A stretch of DNA of 64,000 nt from Paenibacillus dendritiformis (GTDB lineage: Bacteria; Bacillota; Bacilli; Paenibacillales; Paenibacillaceae), in assembly GCF_021654795.1 (NCBI RefSeq), contig NZ_AP025344.1, positions 2,976,501-3,040,500 of the forward strand, written 5' to 3'. The position numbers and the translations under genes are program-made. A model generated the notes under the pieces. That model saw only the letters and a list, made by a program, of their open reading frames with translations. It ran no database searches and was not told the origin of the DNA. This document shows positions 9,157 to 17,986 of the stretch, one piece after another. Positions within the stretch are counted from its first letter, which is position 1; every line of letters starts with the position of its first letter.

Positions 9157-10047
9157 ATGAAGCTATCTGAGTCCAAGCGCGACAATATCCATTTCTACTT
9201 GTTTATTTCGCCGTGGCTGATCGGATTCGTCGTCTTTGCATTATACCCGATACTGGCATCACTGTACTACAGCTTCACGGATTATGACATTATCAGCAGT
9301 CCGCATTTTATCGGTCTCGACAATTACAAGGAGCTGTTCGAGGATGAATTGTTCTATAAATCGATTGTCGTCACGCTGAAGTACACCTTGATTAGCGTTC
9401 CGTTAGGGCTGTTTTTATCCTTGATCTTCGCGATGCTGATCAATATGAAAATCCCGGCGCGCGGATTTTTCCGGACCGCGATGTACTTCCCGAGCATGGT
9501 ATCCGGCGTGTCGATGTCGCTGCTCTGGTTCTGGATTTTCAACCCGGAGGTAGGGGTATTCAACTATATTCTGTCCTGGTTCGGGGTGAAGGGGCCGGCC
9601 TGGTTCCTCGACGAGCAGTATGCCATCTGGGCGTTAATCATCATGACGTTCTGGGGCGTAGGCGCGGGGATGATCATTTTCCTGGCCGGTCTGCAGGGCG
9701 TTCCGAGCAGCTTGCTGGAAGCGGCGAAGCTGGATGGCGCGGGCCGATGGAAGACGTTCTGGAACGTGACGTTCCCGATGATTTCACCGGTCTTTTTATT
9801 CCAATTGATTATGTCCGTTATTGAATCGTTCCAGGTTTTTACCCAGGCCTATGTCATGACCCAAGGCGGTCCGAATTATTCGACCCGGTTCTATGTCTAT
9901 AACATCTATGTAAGCGCGTTCAAGGACTTCCGGCTCGGGTACGCGTCGGCGATGGCCTGGCTGCTGCTGATTGCGATTCTCATTATTACGGTCATCATTA
10001 TGAAATCATCGAATCGATTTGTCTACTACGAAGGAGGGCGGGAATAA
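9157..10047 (+). CDS. ABC sugar transporter permease (UgpA/LplB type)
   Basis: A 296-residue inner-membrane permease with six predicted segments. The first is FYLFISPWLIGFVVFALYP, typical of the MalF/UgpA class, and the EAA loop EAAKLDGAGRWKTFWNVTFP lies near residues 188-207. The ATG follows GGGGAGGGG. It overlaps the next permease by one base (TAATG), so the two are co-translated. No ATPase is encoded with them, as usual for Firmicutes sugar importers that share an MsmX-like ATPase encoded elsewhere. Confidence 0.93.
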   Translation: MKLSESKRDNIHFYLFISPWLIGFVVFALYPILASLYYSFTDYDIISSPHFIGLDNYKELFEDELFYKSIVVTLKYTLISVPLGLFLSLIFAMLINMKIPARGFFRTAMYFPSMVSGVSMSLLWFWIFNPEVGVFNYILSWFGVKGPAWFLDEQYAIWALIIMTFWGVGAGMIIFLAGLQGVPSSLLEAAKLDGAGRWKTFWNVTFPMISPVFLFQLIMSVIESFQVFTQAYVMTQGGPNYSTRFYVYNIYVSAFKDFRLGYASAMAWLLLIAILIITVIIMKSSNRFVYYEGGRE

Positions 10048-10931
10048 TGAGCGAGATTGCGATGGATACGAACCCGAAGCTGATCGGCGATCGCAAGCCG
10101 AGAATGACCCTTGGCCAGATTTTCGCCTTCCTGTTATTGATTGCCATTACAATCACGATGCTGTTTCCGTTGGTGTTCATGGTTTCGACGGCATTGAAAA
10201 CATCGAAGGAAATGCTGCAATTTCCGCCGACCCTAATTCCGCATACGCTTGCTTGGGATAATTTCAAGACGCTGTTCACCGACAACGAAATCAAGTTCGG
10301 GATTTTATACAAGAACAGTCTCATCGTTGCCGCTTTTTCGGTGATTGGCACGGTGATGTCTTCCTCCTTGGTGGCTTACGGGTTCTCCAGATTCCGGGCC
10401 AGAGGCAAAAAGCTGATGTTCATGCTCATGATATCGACGATGATGCTGCCTTATCCGGCCGTCATGATTCCGCAATTTTTGCTTTTTTCGAAGCTGGGGT
10501 GGATGAATAGCTTTTTGCCGCTCATCGTGCCGACGTTTTTCGGTTCCGCTTATCAGATCTTTTTGCTGAGACAGTTTTTCATGTCGCTGCCGAATGAATT
10601 ATATGACTCCGGGAAAATCGACGGCTGCGGCGAATTTCGGATGTTCTGGAAAATCGCGCTGCCGCTGTCCGGTCCGGCCTTGGCTACCGTCGCCATTTTC
10701 ACGTTCATCTGGACATGGAACGATCTGTTGGGACCGGTCTTGTACTTGAGCTCGCAGGATAAATTCACGTTGCCGGTCGGCCTGGCGGCGATGATGTCGT
10801 CCAAGTTCCGGATAGCCCCTTACAACTTGTTAATGTGCGCATCGATTATGACGACCTTGCCGGTCGTCGCCATCTTCGCCGTCGCGCAGAAGCGCTTCAC
10901 GGAGGGGATTGTGCTGACAGGTATTAAGTAA
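10047..10931 (+). CDS. ABC sugar transporter permease (UgpE/MalG type)
   Basis: A 294-residue second permease of the importer, with six predicted membrane segments and the MalG-like EAA region ELYDSGKIDGCGEFRMFWKI near residue 180. The start codon overlaps the stop of the first permease. The protein ends in FTEGIVLTGIK, the common C-terminus of this family. It should form the heterodimeric membrane channel with its neighbour and receive sugar from the lipoprotein encoded next. Confidence 0.93.
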   Translation: MSEIAMDTNPKLIGDRKPRMTLGQIFAFLLLIAITITMLFPLVFMVSTALKTSKEMLQFPPTLIPHTLAWDNFKTLFTDNEIKFGILYKNSLIVAAFSVIGTVMSSSLVAYGFSRFRARGKKLMFMLMISTMMLPYPAVMIPQFLLFSKLGWMNSFLPLIVPTFFGSAYQIFLLRQFFMSLPNELYDSGKIDGCGEFRMFWKIALPLSGPALATVAIFTFIWTWNDLLGPVLYLSSQDKFTLPVGLAAMMSSKFRIAPYNLLMCASIMTTLPVVAIFAVAQKRFTEGIVLTGIK

Positions 10932-10960
10932 TTGACTCCGCGTTCCGCCTTCAATTACTT
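10926..10960 (+). repeat. stem-loop between permease and binding-protein genes
   Basis: Perfect 10-base arms AAGTAATTGA and TCAATTACTT enclose a 15-base loop. The left arm includes the permease stop codon and no T-run follows. Such a hairpin may protect the downstream binding-protein message or separate it after processing, giving more binding protein than permease. That role is inference. Confidence 0.5.
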
Positions 10961-10990
10961 GATATACATAAATACGTTTAAGGGGGATGT

Positions 10991-12346
10991 ATGGAAATGA
11001 AGCAACGCACTAAAAAATGGTTTATGCTGCTGAGTCTGACTCTTGCTGTCGCGATGCTCTTGTCCGCTTGCGGCGGAGGAGAAGAAAGCGGCGGCTCGGG
11101 CCCCGTGACGATCACGTATTACACGATCGACTCGCCAGACCGGACGTATGTGGAGAAGCTGATTCCGGACTTCGAGAGCAAGCACCCGAATATTAAAGTC
11201 AAAGTCGAAAAAGCGCCTTATGAGCAATTCGACTCCAAATTGCAGGCGAATATCGCGGCCAAAAACGCGCCCGACGTGACGTCTCACTTCGGTTACGGCG
11301 GCTTCGCCGAATATTATAACAAGGATTTGCTCCTGGATTTAACCGGCATTATGAAGGAAGACAACTTCAACCCGGCCGATTACGGCATCAAAGAAGAGCT
11401 GATGAACATTTACAAGGTGCAGGACAAAACGTACGGCATTCCGTTCAGCAACTATGTAACGATCCTGCTCTATAACAAAGATCTGTTCGATAAAGCGGGC
11501 GTGCCGTATCCTCCTTCGGACTATGAGGATCCGAGCTGGACGTTCGATAAGATGGTCGAGGTGGCCGAGAAGCTGACGATACGGGACGATGATATCGAGA
11601 AAGCGCAGTATGGCCTCGACTTCAACTGGGGCGAGCTGGATATGAGACCGGCCTACTTCGGGGCCAAGGTCTATTCCGATGACACATGGACGAACGGCGG
11701 CAAGCCAAGCGAGACGCATTTCGATTCGCCGGAAGCGATTGCCGCGTATAAGAAATGGATCGGACTCATCTGGGATAAGCAGGTCTCTCCGTCGCCCGCC
11801 TGGTCCAAGTCCGTGGCGGGACAATTCGGGGATCCGTTCCTGTCCGGCAAGATCGGCATGTCGGTGGGCGGCTCCTGGAATCTGGCGAGCCAGGATCAAT
11901 TCAACTTCAAGGTCGGCGTCGCCGCCGTTCCGTTCGGCGGCAATCCGGAGGAGCGAAGCGTACTGTATGTTGACCCGTTATTTGTGCTGAAAGACTCCAA
12001 GCATCCGAAGGAAGCGTATGAATTCATTAAATTCATGATCTCCAAGGACGTGCAGGAGAAATCGATCGAATTGAGCGGCGGCACGCCTCCGATCAATGAG
12101 CAAGCGAAGGAAAAATACTATAACAGCTTCGAAGGCGTCGATCCGGCCGTCATTAAAAACGTATACGACGGAGCGAACAAATACGGCGTGGAATCGTTCA
12201 ACCATTTGGTCGCGAACTACTCGCAAATCAATGAATTGTTCATTAACGAGTTTGCCGCCGCCCAGAACAATACCAAGACCGTGGAAGAAGTGATGCCGGA
12301 GATTCAGAAAAAATTAGATAAGCTGCTGGAACGGGTAAATCGATAG
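10991..12346 (+). CDS. extracellular sugar-binding lipoprotein
   Basis: A 451-residue family 1 solute-binding protein. A positively charged start, a hydrophobic stretch and the lipobox LLSAC (Cys27) mark a lipoprotein anchored outside the membrane. The mature part, starting TITYYTIDSPDR, has the usual two-lobe pattern with the conserved segment YGIPFSNYVTILLYNKDLFDKAG. It is the third gene of the ABC importer. ATG 10991 has AGGGGG about 5 bases upstream; ATG 10997 is an alternative start. Confidence 0.93.
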   Translation: MEMKQRTKKWFMLLSLTLAVAMLLSACGGGEESGGSGPVTITYYTIDSPDRTYVEKLIPDFESKHPNIKVKVEKAPYEQFDSKLQANIAAKNAPDVTSHFGYGGFAEYYNKDLLLDLTGIMKEDNFNPADYGIKEELMNIYKVQDKTYGIPFSNYVTILLYNKDLFDKAGVPYPPSDYEDPSWTFDKMVEVAEKLTIRDDDIEKAQYGLDFNWGELDMRPAYFGAKVYSDDTWTNGGKPSETHFDSPEAIAAYKKWIGLIWDKQVSPSPAWSKSVAGQFGDPFLSGKIGMSVGGSWNLASQDQFNFKVGVAAVPFGGNPEERSVLYVDPLFVLKDSKHPKEAYEFIKFMISKDVQEKSIELSGGTPPINEQAKEKYYNSFEGVDPAVIKNVYDGANKYGVESFNHLVANYSQINELFINEFAAAQNNTKTVEEVMPEIQKKLDKLLERVNR

Positions 12347-12393
12347 GCAGTAATGTTGACAACGTTACGGGTGCATCGGAGTAGCAACAATAT

Positions 12394-12424
12394 GGACGGT
12401 ATCGAAAACGATGCCGTCCTTTTG
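12394..12424 (+). terminator. terminator of the sugar ABC operon
   Basis: GGACGG and ATCG pair with CGAT and CCGTCC around AAAA, followed by TTTTGC. It is the natural end of the glycan-utilisation locus and marks the border to the recombinase/SulP scar. Confidence 0.75.
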
Positions 12425-12460
12425 CATTTTGCGAGAATGGAAATAACTGACTTTAGCCGG

Positions 12461-12921
12461 TTAGTTTTCTAGATAGCGGTATAATGTCGATTTGCTGATT
12501 CCGGTCGCCTCTTTTATTTCAGATAATGTATATGATTTGCTTTGGTACATCAGGATGGCGCGCTTCACGTTCTCGTCGGGTTTCCGCGGGCGTCCGGCCG
12601 AGTGGCCTTTTTCCTTCGCCTCATACAGTCCTTGCTTCGTTTTTTGGCTAATCACATCGCTTTGAAAATCGAGAAGATGCCTCACGGTTTCTTTGAACGA
12701 TGCTCTTGATGAAGTGCTCGTAGCTATATTTTCTACAGATAGGCATCCTTCTGCTGCAGCGCTTCCAGCAGCTCCATCAGATGCCGGGTGGAGTCCGCCA
12801 ACGAGAAGAGCCTGGCAACGACAATTTTGTCGCCCGCATTCAGGTTAGCCATCATGCTCTCCAGCCTCGTCCGCCGCTTCGCGCTGGCATGTTCTTCTTG
12901 TATGAACATCCCGCATCCCAT
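12461..12921 (-). pseudogene. truncated, frameshifted serine recombinase (resolvase/invertase)
   Basis: Two minus-strand pieces in different frames. 12733-12921 encodes part of the resolvase catalytic domain (EEHASAKRRTRLESMM, GDKIVVARLFSLADSTRH); 12461-12685 encodes the rest and the C-terminal helix-turn-helix (GRPRKPDENVKRAI and ISKSTLYRYLEN). The bases in between continue the protein as SVENIATSTSS in a shifted frame, so one frameshift near 12735 explains the break. About 25 N-terminal residues, including the catalytic serine region, are missing: homology stops at 12921, exactly where SulP coding sequence on the other strand begins. Inactive. Confidence 0.8.
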
Positions 12922-12923
12922 AG

Positions 12924-14027
12924 ATCGGCTTTGTCAATGCCTTGGCTATTCTTATTTTTATGGCGCAAATCCCGCATTTTATCGGTAAATCAGCGCTGAC
13001 CTATCTTATCTGTAGGGATTACGTTGCTTATTGTGTACGTCGTCCCCAAGTTTTCAAGGCAATTCCGGCGCCGCTGATCGCGATTGTCATCTTAACCGCA
13101 GCCGCCATGATAGGGAAGCTTGATCTGGGAACGGTCGGCGATCTTGGCTCGATTACGCGCGCGCTGCCGGCTTTTCTGATACCGGATGTTCCTTTCCGGC
13201 TGGAGACGCTGGGCATTATTTTCCCTTATTCATTGGCTCTGGTGATTGTCGGGCTTTTGGAATCATTGCTTACGTCATCGATTGTCGACGATATGACAGA
13301 CACGAGCAGCGACAAGCATCGGGAAGCGCGCGGCCAAGGAATCGCCAATGTCATTAACGGCTTCTGTGGAGGCATGGCAGGCTGCGCAATGATCGGCCAA
13401 TCCGTGATCAATGTGAAATCAGGCGGCCGAGGGCGATTGTCGACGCTGGTTGCCGGCGTCTTTCTTATGTTCCTCATCAATGTGCTTGGCGATGTCGTCG
13501 TTCAAATTCCTATGCCCGTCCTGGCGGGAATCATGATTATGGTCTCGATTGGAACGTTCGATTGGTCGTCCTTCACATATATGAGAAAAGCGCCGAAGAC
13601 GGACGCGAAAGTGATGCTGACTACGGTTATCATCGTTGCGGCAACCCATGACTTGTCCAAGGGAGTCATTGCGGGCGTGCTGTTAAGCGCGATTTTTTTC
13701 GCGGCGAAAATTTAAAAAATTAAGGTTACGCAGAGGGGAGACAGGGACAAGCAACAGTTCCAAGTGGGAGGACAGCTGTTCTTCGCGTCCGCGAAGAGCT
13801 TCGTCGGCGCCTTCGATACGAGCTGTCATGGGAAGGAGGTTGTCATCGACTTCTCCCGTGCGCATGTATGGGATGATTCGGCCGTGGGAGCCATCGATAG
13901 AGTCGTTCTGAAGCACAAGGAGAACAACAATAAAGTAATGATTAAAGGGCTCGACTCATCCAGCCAGAAGTTAGTGGAGCGGGTTGCAGTCTATCACGAT
14001 AACAATGCCAAGCTGGCTGCTCATTGA
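12924..14027 (+). pseudogene. decayed SulP-family anion transporter with STAS domain
   Basis: The coding sequence starts abruptly at GFVNALAILIFMAQ, in the middle of a SulP membrane domain, so roughly the first quarter is gone. Two compensating single-base shifts (near 13008 and 13054) garble a short stretch that reads SVGITLLIVYVVP in the skipped frame. The remainder (GQGIANVINGFCGGMAGCAMIGQSVINVKS and onward) is a clear match to bicarbonate/sulfate permeases. An in-frame TAA at 13713-13715 then cuts off the STAS domain (GGQLFFASAKSF onward), which stays open to 14027. Truncation, two indels and a nonsense codon make this a pseudogene. Confidence 0.85.
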
Positions 14028-14041
14028 TGAAAGAAAACCGG

Positions 14042-14746
14042 TCACAGCAGCTCCAGGACGTTGCACAGCTCGACCAGCCGTTGCACCCCCTGGAGCTGCT
14101 GGCGGTTGCGCTTGTTGATTGTGAGGAGGGCATCCTCCGTCACTTTTTTGACTTGCTCGATGCTGTGGTTGTCCAAGGCCTGCACAATTTCCTTCATGCT
14201 CTTCAAAAAGTAGACGGTGCCTCGCAGCGTGCGAATCAGCAAAATTTTCCGGATATGCGTCGGCGTGAACAGGCGGTAGCCATTTTCGGGATCGCGCGCC
14301 GGCGTCAGTAATCCTTCCTTCTCCCAATGGCGTATGGCCGATGCAGTCACGCCGGTGAATTCGGCGGCCTCGCCGATCGTCATGAACTCCTTCAGCCTCT
14401 TGTTCGCGATTGGAGGAAGCTCGAGATGGTGCAGCAGCTCCAGCGTTTGGTCCGCGGCGACTTTCTCCTGCTGAAGATTCGCCTGCTCCTTGTTCACGAT
14501 CCAGAAGGCAGCGTCGACATTCGCTTCTTGAATAAGGCGAAGCACTTTGCAGGTAACCGCGACGCCGAAGCCCGGGAACATGGCACGCAGGCAGCGGAAA
14601 TACGTGAGATGCTCGATCGTATACAGGCGGTACCCATTGGCGGCGCGCGCAGGGGCGGGGACGACTCCCCATGATTCGTAGTGGCGCAAAGCGCTCGTGC
14701 TGATGTGAAGCTCCTTCGCTATCTCGCTTGGCTTGTAGTAGCGCAT
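14042..14746 (-). CDS. transcriptional regulator with two MerR domains
   Basis: A 234-residue protein with two MerR-type winged helix motifs: residues 1-70 (YYKPSEIAKELHISTSALRHYE) and about 120-190 (FMTIGEAAEFTGVTASAIRHWE), each followed by the NGYRL wing. The C-terminal helix is short and lacks cysteine ligands, so it is not a metal-type MerR. The start at 14746 has AAGGAGG eight bases upstream; a longer in-frame start at 14851 lacks a site. It ends 14 bases from the SulP pseudogene, convergent with it. Its target is unknown. Confidence 0.85.
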   Translation of the reverse strand: MRYYKPSEIAKELHISTSALRHYESWGVVPAPARAANGYRLYTIEHLTYFRCLRAMFPGFGVAVTCKVLRLIQEANVDAAFWIVNKEQANLQQEKVAADQTLELLHHLELPPIANKRLKEFMTIGEAAEFTGVTASAIRHWEKEGLLTPARDPENGYRLFTPTHIRKILLIRTLRGTVYFLKSMKEIVQALDNHSIEQVKKVTEDALLTINKRNRQQLQGVQRLVELCNVLELL

Positions 14747-14936
14747 CCGTCTTGACCTCCTTGGGGCGTCTTTCGGGATTTCACTATACCAAATGAAGAG
14801 GCGAAGGGCAATTCTTAGAAAAGTACATATATAAGCTATTACGTGACCCAAGGGAGGGCACTTTTTTCAAAATGTCCCTTCTCTCGGGTCACTCTTCTTG
14901 ATGGAGAGGTGCTGTATTGCGATCGCAATGCCGGCT

Positions 14937-15401
14937 TTAATATTCTCCTTTGATTACAAAATACGAGCCCCGAATGGTTCCAGCCAGTTTAGACTTCTGC
15001 CGGGCAAACTTAAAATTCCCTTCTAACTCCTTCGGTACCTCCATCCCCTCGGAAAGCTTAAAACCAACGGCTCGCTTCTTAGGGTCATCAACCGTATACA
15101 TGACGTTGACCTCAAGACCGTCCTCATAAAAGACGAAGGCCCATTTGATATTTTCCACTTGAAAACTTGACGTTTCCAAAGGCTTGGCCGCAAACTCAAT
15201 ATCCCGTTCTTCTTTCAAAACCCGGTTCACGTAATTAAGGGTCTCCTGGCTGTCGCTCGCGGGTACAACCGTAAATTCATGCTTATATTTGTTCATAAAA
15301 TAACGGGCCTCATTCGCTCGTAAACCGGCAAGAGCTTCTGCTACTGGCGAAGACTCCAAACCGACCGTAGACACGTTTTTAAAATCAACGATATAGGACA
15401 T
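14937..15401 (-). CDS. uncharacterised 154-residue protein
   Basis: I do not recognise this family. The protein (MSYIVDFKNVSTVGLESS...) is soluble, acidic and without signal peptide or membrane segments; its alternating beta/alpha pattern, with FAFVFYEDGLEVNVMY-like strands, suggests a compact sensor or ligand-binding fold. AAAGGAG precedes the ATG. It lies 22 bases downstream of the GyrI-like gene on the same strand, so the two form an operon, divergent from a WYL regulator. Codon use here is more AT-rich than in surrounding genes, suggesting the three-gene module was acquired. Confidence 0.7.
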   Translation of the reverse strand: MSYIVDFKNVSTVGLESSPVAEALAGLRANEARYFMNKYKHEFTVVPASDSQETLNYVNRVLKEERDIEFAAKPLETSSFQVENIKWAFVFYEDGLEVNVMYTVDDPKKRAVGFKLSEGMEVPKELEGNFKFARQKSKLAGTIRGSYFVIKGEY

Positions 15402-15423
15402 TTCTACCGCTCCTTTTATTTGA

Positions 15424-15903
15424 TCATTTCCTAACGACAGGAATCCACATTTCACCATATACGAAGCCGTTACGCTGCCCCATCTCGACCGTGGCATTCG
15501 GCCCGCCAACATAGGCGAAGTTCTTCGCTTCCGGCAAGACTTGACCGAAGGCAATGCCAGCAAGAAGATGACTCAATTCCTCAGCCGTCTGTCCTTCCCC
15601 TTTAACAACGAGGTATTCCCCCTTAGGGAATTGGATAACCCTGGATGCTTCCGGTACCGATTGCTCTGTCATGACGCCGGCATAATACATTAATTTGTTA
15701 TTCACCGCTTCGTTCACGGCAAAAAGGTAGTCATTTGCGGCGATGGCCTTTAAAGTGTCCAGCCTTCCATCTTGTCTGATGGCCGACCAAAAGTCTGCCT
15801 TTTCCTTGTTCAAGCCAGCAAAGTCTGTGTACTTGCTCTTAAGCTCAGTTCCAATACCTAAAACGGCGAAACTGTCTTTTTCTTCCAGTTTATATTGTGC
15901 CAT
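15424..15903 (-). CDS. GyrI-like small-molecule-binding protein
   Basis: A 159-residue protein resembling the AraC effector-binding/GyrI-like (SOUL-like) fold without a DNA-binding part: LEEKDSFAVLGIGTEL at the start, FPKGEYLVVKGEGQTAEELSHLLAG in the middle and GFVYGEMWIPVVRK at the C-terminus. Stand-alone proteins of this type bind drugs or other hydrophobic compounds and can sequester or degrade them. The start at 15903 has AAGGAAGG upstream; an in-frame start at 15936 is less likely. It is transcribed divergently from the WYL regulator across a 109-base AT-rich promoter region. Confidence 0.75.
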   Translation of the reverse strand: MAQYKLEEKDSFAVLGIGTELKSKYTDFAGLNKEKADFWSAIRQDGRLDTLKAIAANDYLFAVNEAVNNKLMYYAGVMTEQSVPEASRVIQFPKGEYLVVKGEGQTAEELSHLLAGIAFGQVLPEAKNFAYVGGPNATVEMGQRNGFVYGEMWIPVVRK

Positions 15904-16012
15904 GTTTATAACCTTCCTTTGTTTTAAATTTATCAACTGATTTGTTTTTTCACTTGCTATGTTTATAATAGTCTTGAATCATGTCAAAAAATGATACTGT
16001 TTAGGAGTCTCG

Positions 16013-16975
16013 ATGAAAAAAGTTGAACGGATTAATATCATTATGCGGTATATCAACAACCGGGCTCATTTCACGATTTCCGAAATCATGCGGGAATTTA
16101 ATATCTCTCGTTCGACAGCGATTAGAGATATCAGAGAAATTGAAGCCATGGGGATGCCGCTTGTCGCCGAAGTCGGAAGGGATGGGGGTTATTTTGTCAT
16201 GAACAACTCCGTCCTGCCCACTGTTCGCTTTACCGATAATGAGATTAAAGCTCTTTTTATTGCCTTTATGGCCACAAGAAATCTACAGCTCCCTTATCTA
16301 AAGAGCCGTCAGTCTTTAGCTGAGAAATTGCTGGGTCTCCTCTCGGAAAACCAGCAAGATGACCTCGTTCTGTTAAATCAAATCTTGCTTTTTGAAGGAA
16401 CTAACCCCTATAATCCAGACCTGCTTGATCTGTCCGACCTGCCTCATCCCATGTTGGAAAAACTCATCCAAATCCTTCTTTCGGATCGCTATTTATGGAT
16501 TGCCATCCAAGAAGAGAAGGCAATAAAGTCTTATCCCGTTTATCTCTTGCACCTTTATCGTGAAAAAGGCCTTTGGTTAATTGAAGGCTTTGACCTACAG
16601 GATGAGAGGAGGAGGATTTATCCTGTCGACAATCTTACCGAGGTCAAACCATACTCTTCGAAAAAAAGGCTAAGCAAGAAAAAGATTTTAGAAAAACTAA
16701 GTAAGCAAGAAGAAGTCGTTAATCTTGTCCTTGAACTTGGTCCAAAGGCGATTGCCCAGTTCAAAAAGTACCACCCTTTAAAAGTTTCCATTTCCTATAT
16801 GGATCCTTTCCAAACCACAGCCATACTAAGGACTTTTATCAATGTGAATCATTCCGAAGAATTGACCGAAATGACGAATTGGCTGCTTTTTCTTGGACGG
16901 GATATCAAAATCAGGGAAGTGCCGCAAGAAGTCTTAGCAAGTTTGCAAGAGAAATTATGTTTATACTTCCCATAA
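16013..16975 (+). CDS. WYL-domain transcriptional regulator (YafY/DeoR type)
   Basis: A 320-residue regulator: an N-terminal DeoR/HTH_11 winged helix (residues 1-60, FTISEIMREFNISRSTAIRDI), then a WYL domain (about 135-215, DRYLWIAIQEEKAIKSYPVYLL) and a WCX-like C-terminal part. It is divergent from the GyrI-like gene and likely controls it and itself from the shared gap 15904-16012. WYL proteins sense nucleotides or other ligands, so the module may respond to a toxic small molecule. A short AATCG/CGATT hairpin just after the stop may end the transcript. Confidence 0.85.
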   Translation: MKKVERINIIMRYINNRAHFTISEIMREFNISRSTAIRDIREIEAMGMPLVAEVGRDGGYFVMNNSVLPTVRFTDNEIKALFIAFMATRNLQLPYLKSRQSLAEKLLGLLSENQQDDLVLLNQILLFEGTNPYNPDLLDLSDLPHPMLEKLIQILLSDRYLWIAIQEEKAIKSYPVYLLHLYREKGLWLIEGFDLQDERRRIYPVDNLTEVKPYSSKKRLSKKKILEKLSKQEEVVNLVLELGPKAIAQFKKYHPLKVSISYMDPFQTTAILRTFINVNHSEELTEMTNWLLFLGRDIKIREVPQEVLASLQEKLCLYFP

Positions 16976-17152
16976 TCGGTGCCGATTATTTATGTCTGCT
17001 TATAAAAAAACGTTTAAGCTGCGTCACAGGGTTTACTATTTCTTTTCTATAGCCCCCGGCGAACCTATTTCAGAGCTTTCGCACTTGCATATATGTAGTA
17101 TGTTGGTATAGGAAAGAGCTGTTTTGAGGAAGGACTAAAGGAGGACAGCTTG

Positions 17153-17554
17153 ATGAACATTTTGCATGAAGTTCCCGGCACGGGAGAGTATGTGGAACTC
17201 CGGGCCGCTGCGGGTCTTGCCCCGAAGGAGGAGGCGGCTGCCCATACGGCATTGCTGAAGTCGATGCTGTGCGTCGTGATGAGAGATGACCATGGGCAGT
17301 TGCTCGGAATGGGGAGAATCATCGGCGACGGGGCTTGTTATTTTCAGATCGTAGACGTCCTGATCCATCCCTCCAGCCAAGGCGAGGAATGTCAGCAGAC
17401 GATAATGAACGCATTGATGGAGTATTTGGAGCAGCAGGCGCCGCAAGGGGCACACATCCTGCTTATGGCCGATGTCCCATCCGTTGGCTTCTACAGGAAA
17501 TACGGCTTCGAGCTGACTTACCCGAATTCGTTGAGCATGACCCGGAGGCTGTAA
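17153..17554 (+). CDS. GNAT-family N-acetyltransferase
   Basis: A 133-residue acetyltransferase. LGMGRIIGDGACYFQIVDVLIHPSSQG (about residues 47-75) is the central beta-sheet and the start of the acetyl-CoA loop, followed by VGFYRKYGFELT, the usual family ending. AAAGGAGG lies eight bases before the ATG; the TTG codon just before it is too close to the site. Acceptor substrate unknown. Confidence 0.85.
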   Translation: MNILHEVPGTGEYVELRAAAGLAPKEEAAAHTALLKSMLCVVMRDDHGQLLGMGRIIGDGACYFQIVDVLIHPSSQGEECQQTIMNALMEYLEQQAPQGAHILLMADVPSVGFYRKYGFELTYPNSLSMTRRL

Positions 17555-17656
17555 GGCATGTTGAGCTTACTCCATTGAGCCAACGTATAACAACATGACA
17601 TCTTACGTATATTATAGAGCGTATCATGATAGAGGCCCAGATGGAGGTTGATAGGA

Positions 17657-17836
17657 ATGAATACGCAAAGAGCTATCGAAATCTCAGCATCGCCGGTTAT
17701 GACAGACGTTACTTACCTAGGGGAGCCCGTATACATTCAACATGTGAATGAAGAGAGTGGCATCGCAAGAATTTACCCCCTTAGCAATCCGGAAGAGGAA
17801 CGGGACGTTCCGGTCAACATGCTTATCGAAGGTTAA
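17657..17836 (+). CDS. sspH: H-type small acid-soluble spore protein
   Basis: A 59-residue protein closely following the SspH pattern: N-terminal MNTQRAIEISASP, then VTYLGEPVYIQHVNEESGIARIY and SNPEEERDVPVNML. SspH proteins are made in the forespore and packed in the spore core. GGAGG is nine bases before the ATG. Upstream, GTATAA (17585-17590) and TATATTA (17608-17614) with a 17-base gap roughly fit the forespore sigma-G pattern; this is a weak visual match. The gene shows that the host forms endospores. Confidence 0.9.
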   Translation: MNTQRAIEISASPVMTDVTYLGEPVYIQHVNEESGIARIYPLSNPEEERDVPVNMLIEG

Positions 17837-17986
17837 ATAACAAGGAGGCGCGGCAAGCCCGCCTCCCGTACCCTCTTCAGAACATCGCATACGCTCGCTA
17901 TCTCATGCGGGCGATGCTTCACCACAGCACCCCTCCTCCGCAGCCATCGATTCCAATGAACAGCGCAGACCTTTTTTCTGAGAGTG

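Noticed and set aside
14844..14891. Inverted repeat TGACCC...GGGTCA between the MerR and unknown genes, considered as MerR operator.
   Set aside because: Arms are interrupted, the spacing does not fit a MerR-type promoter, and it could be a weak transcriptional stop.
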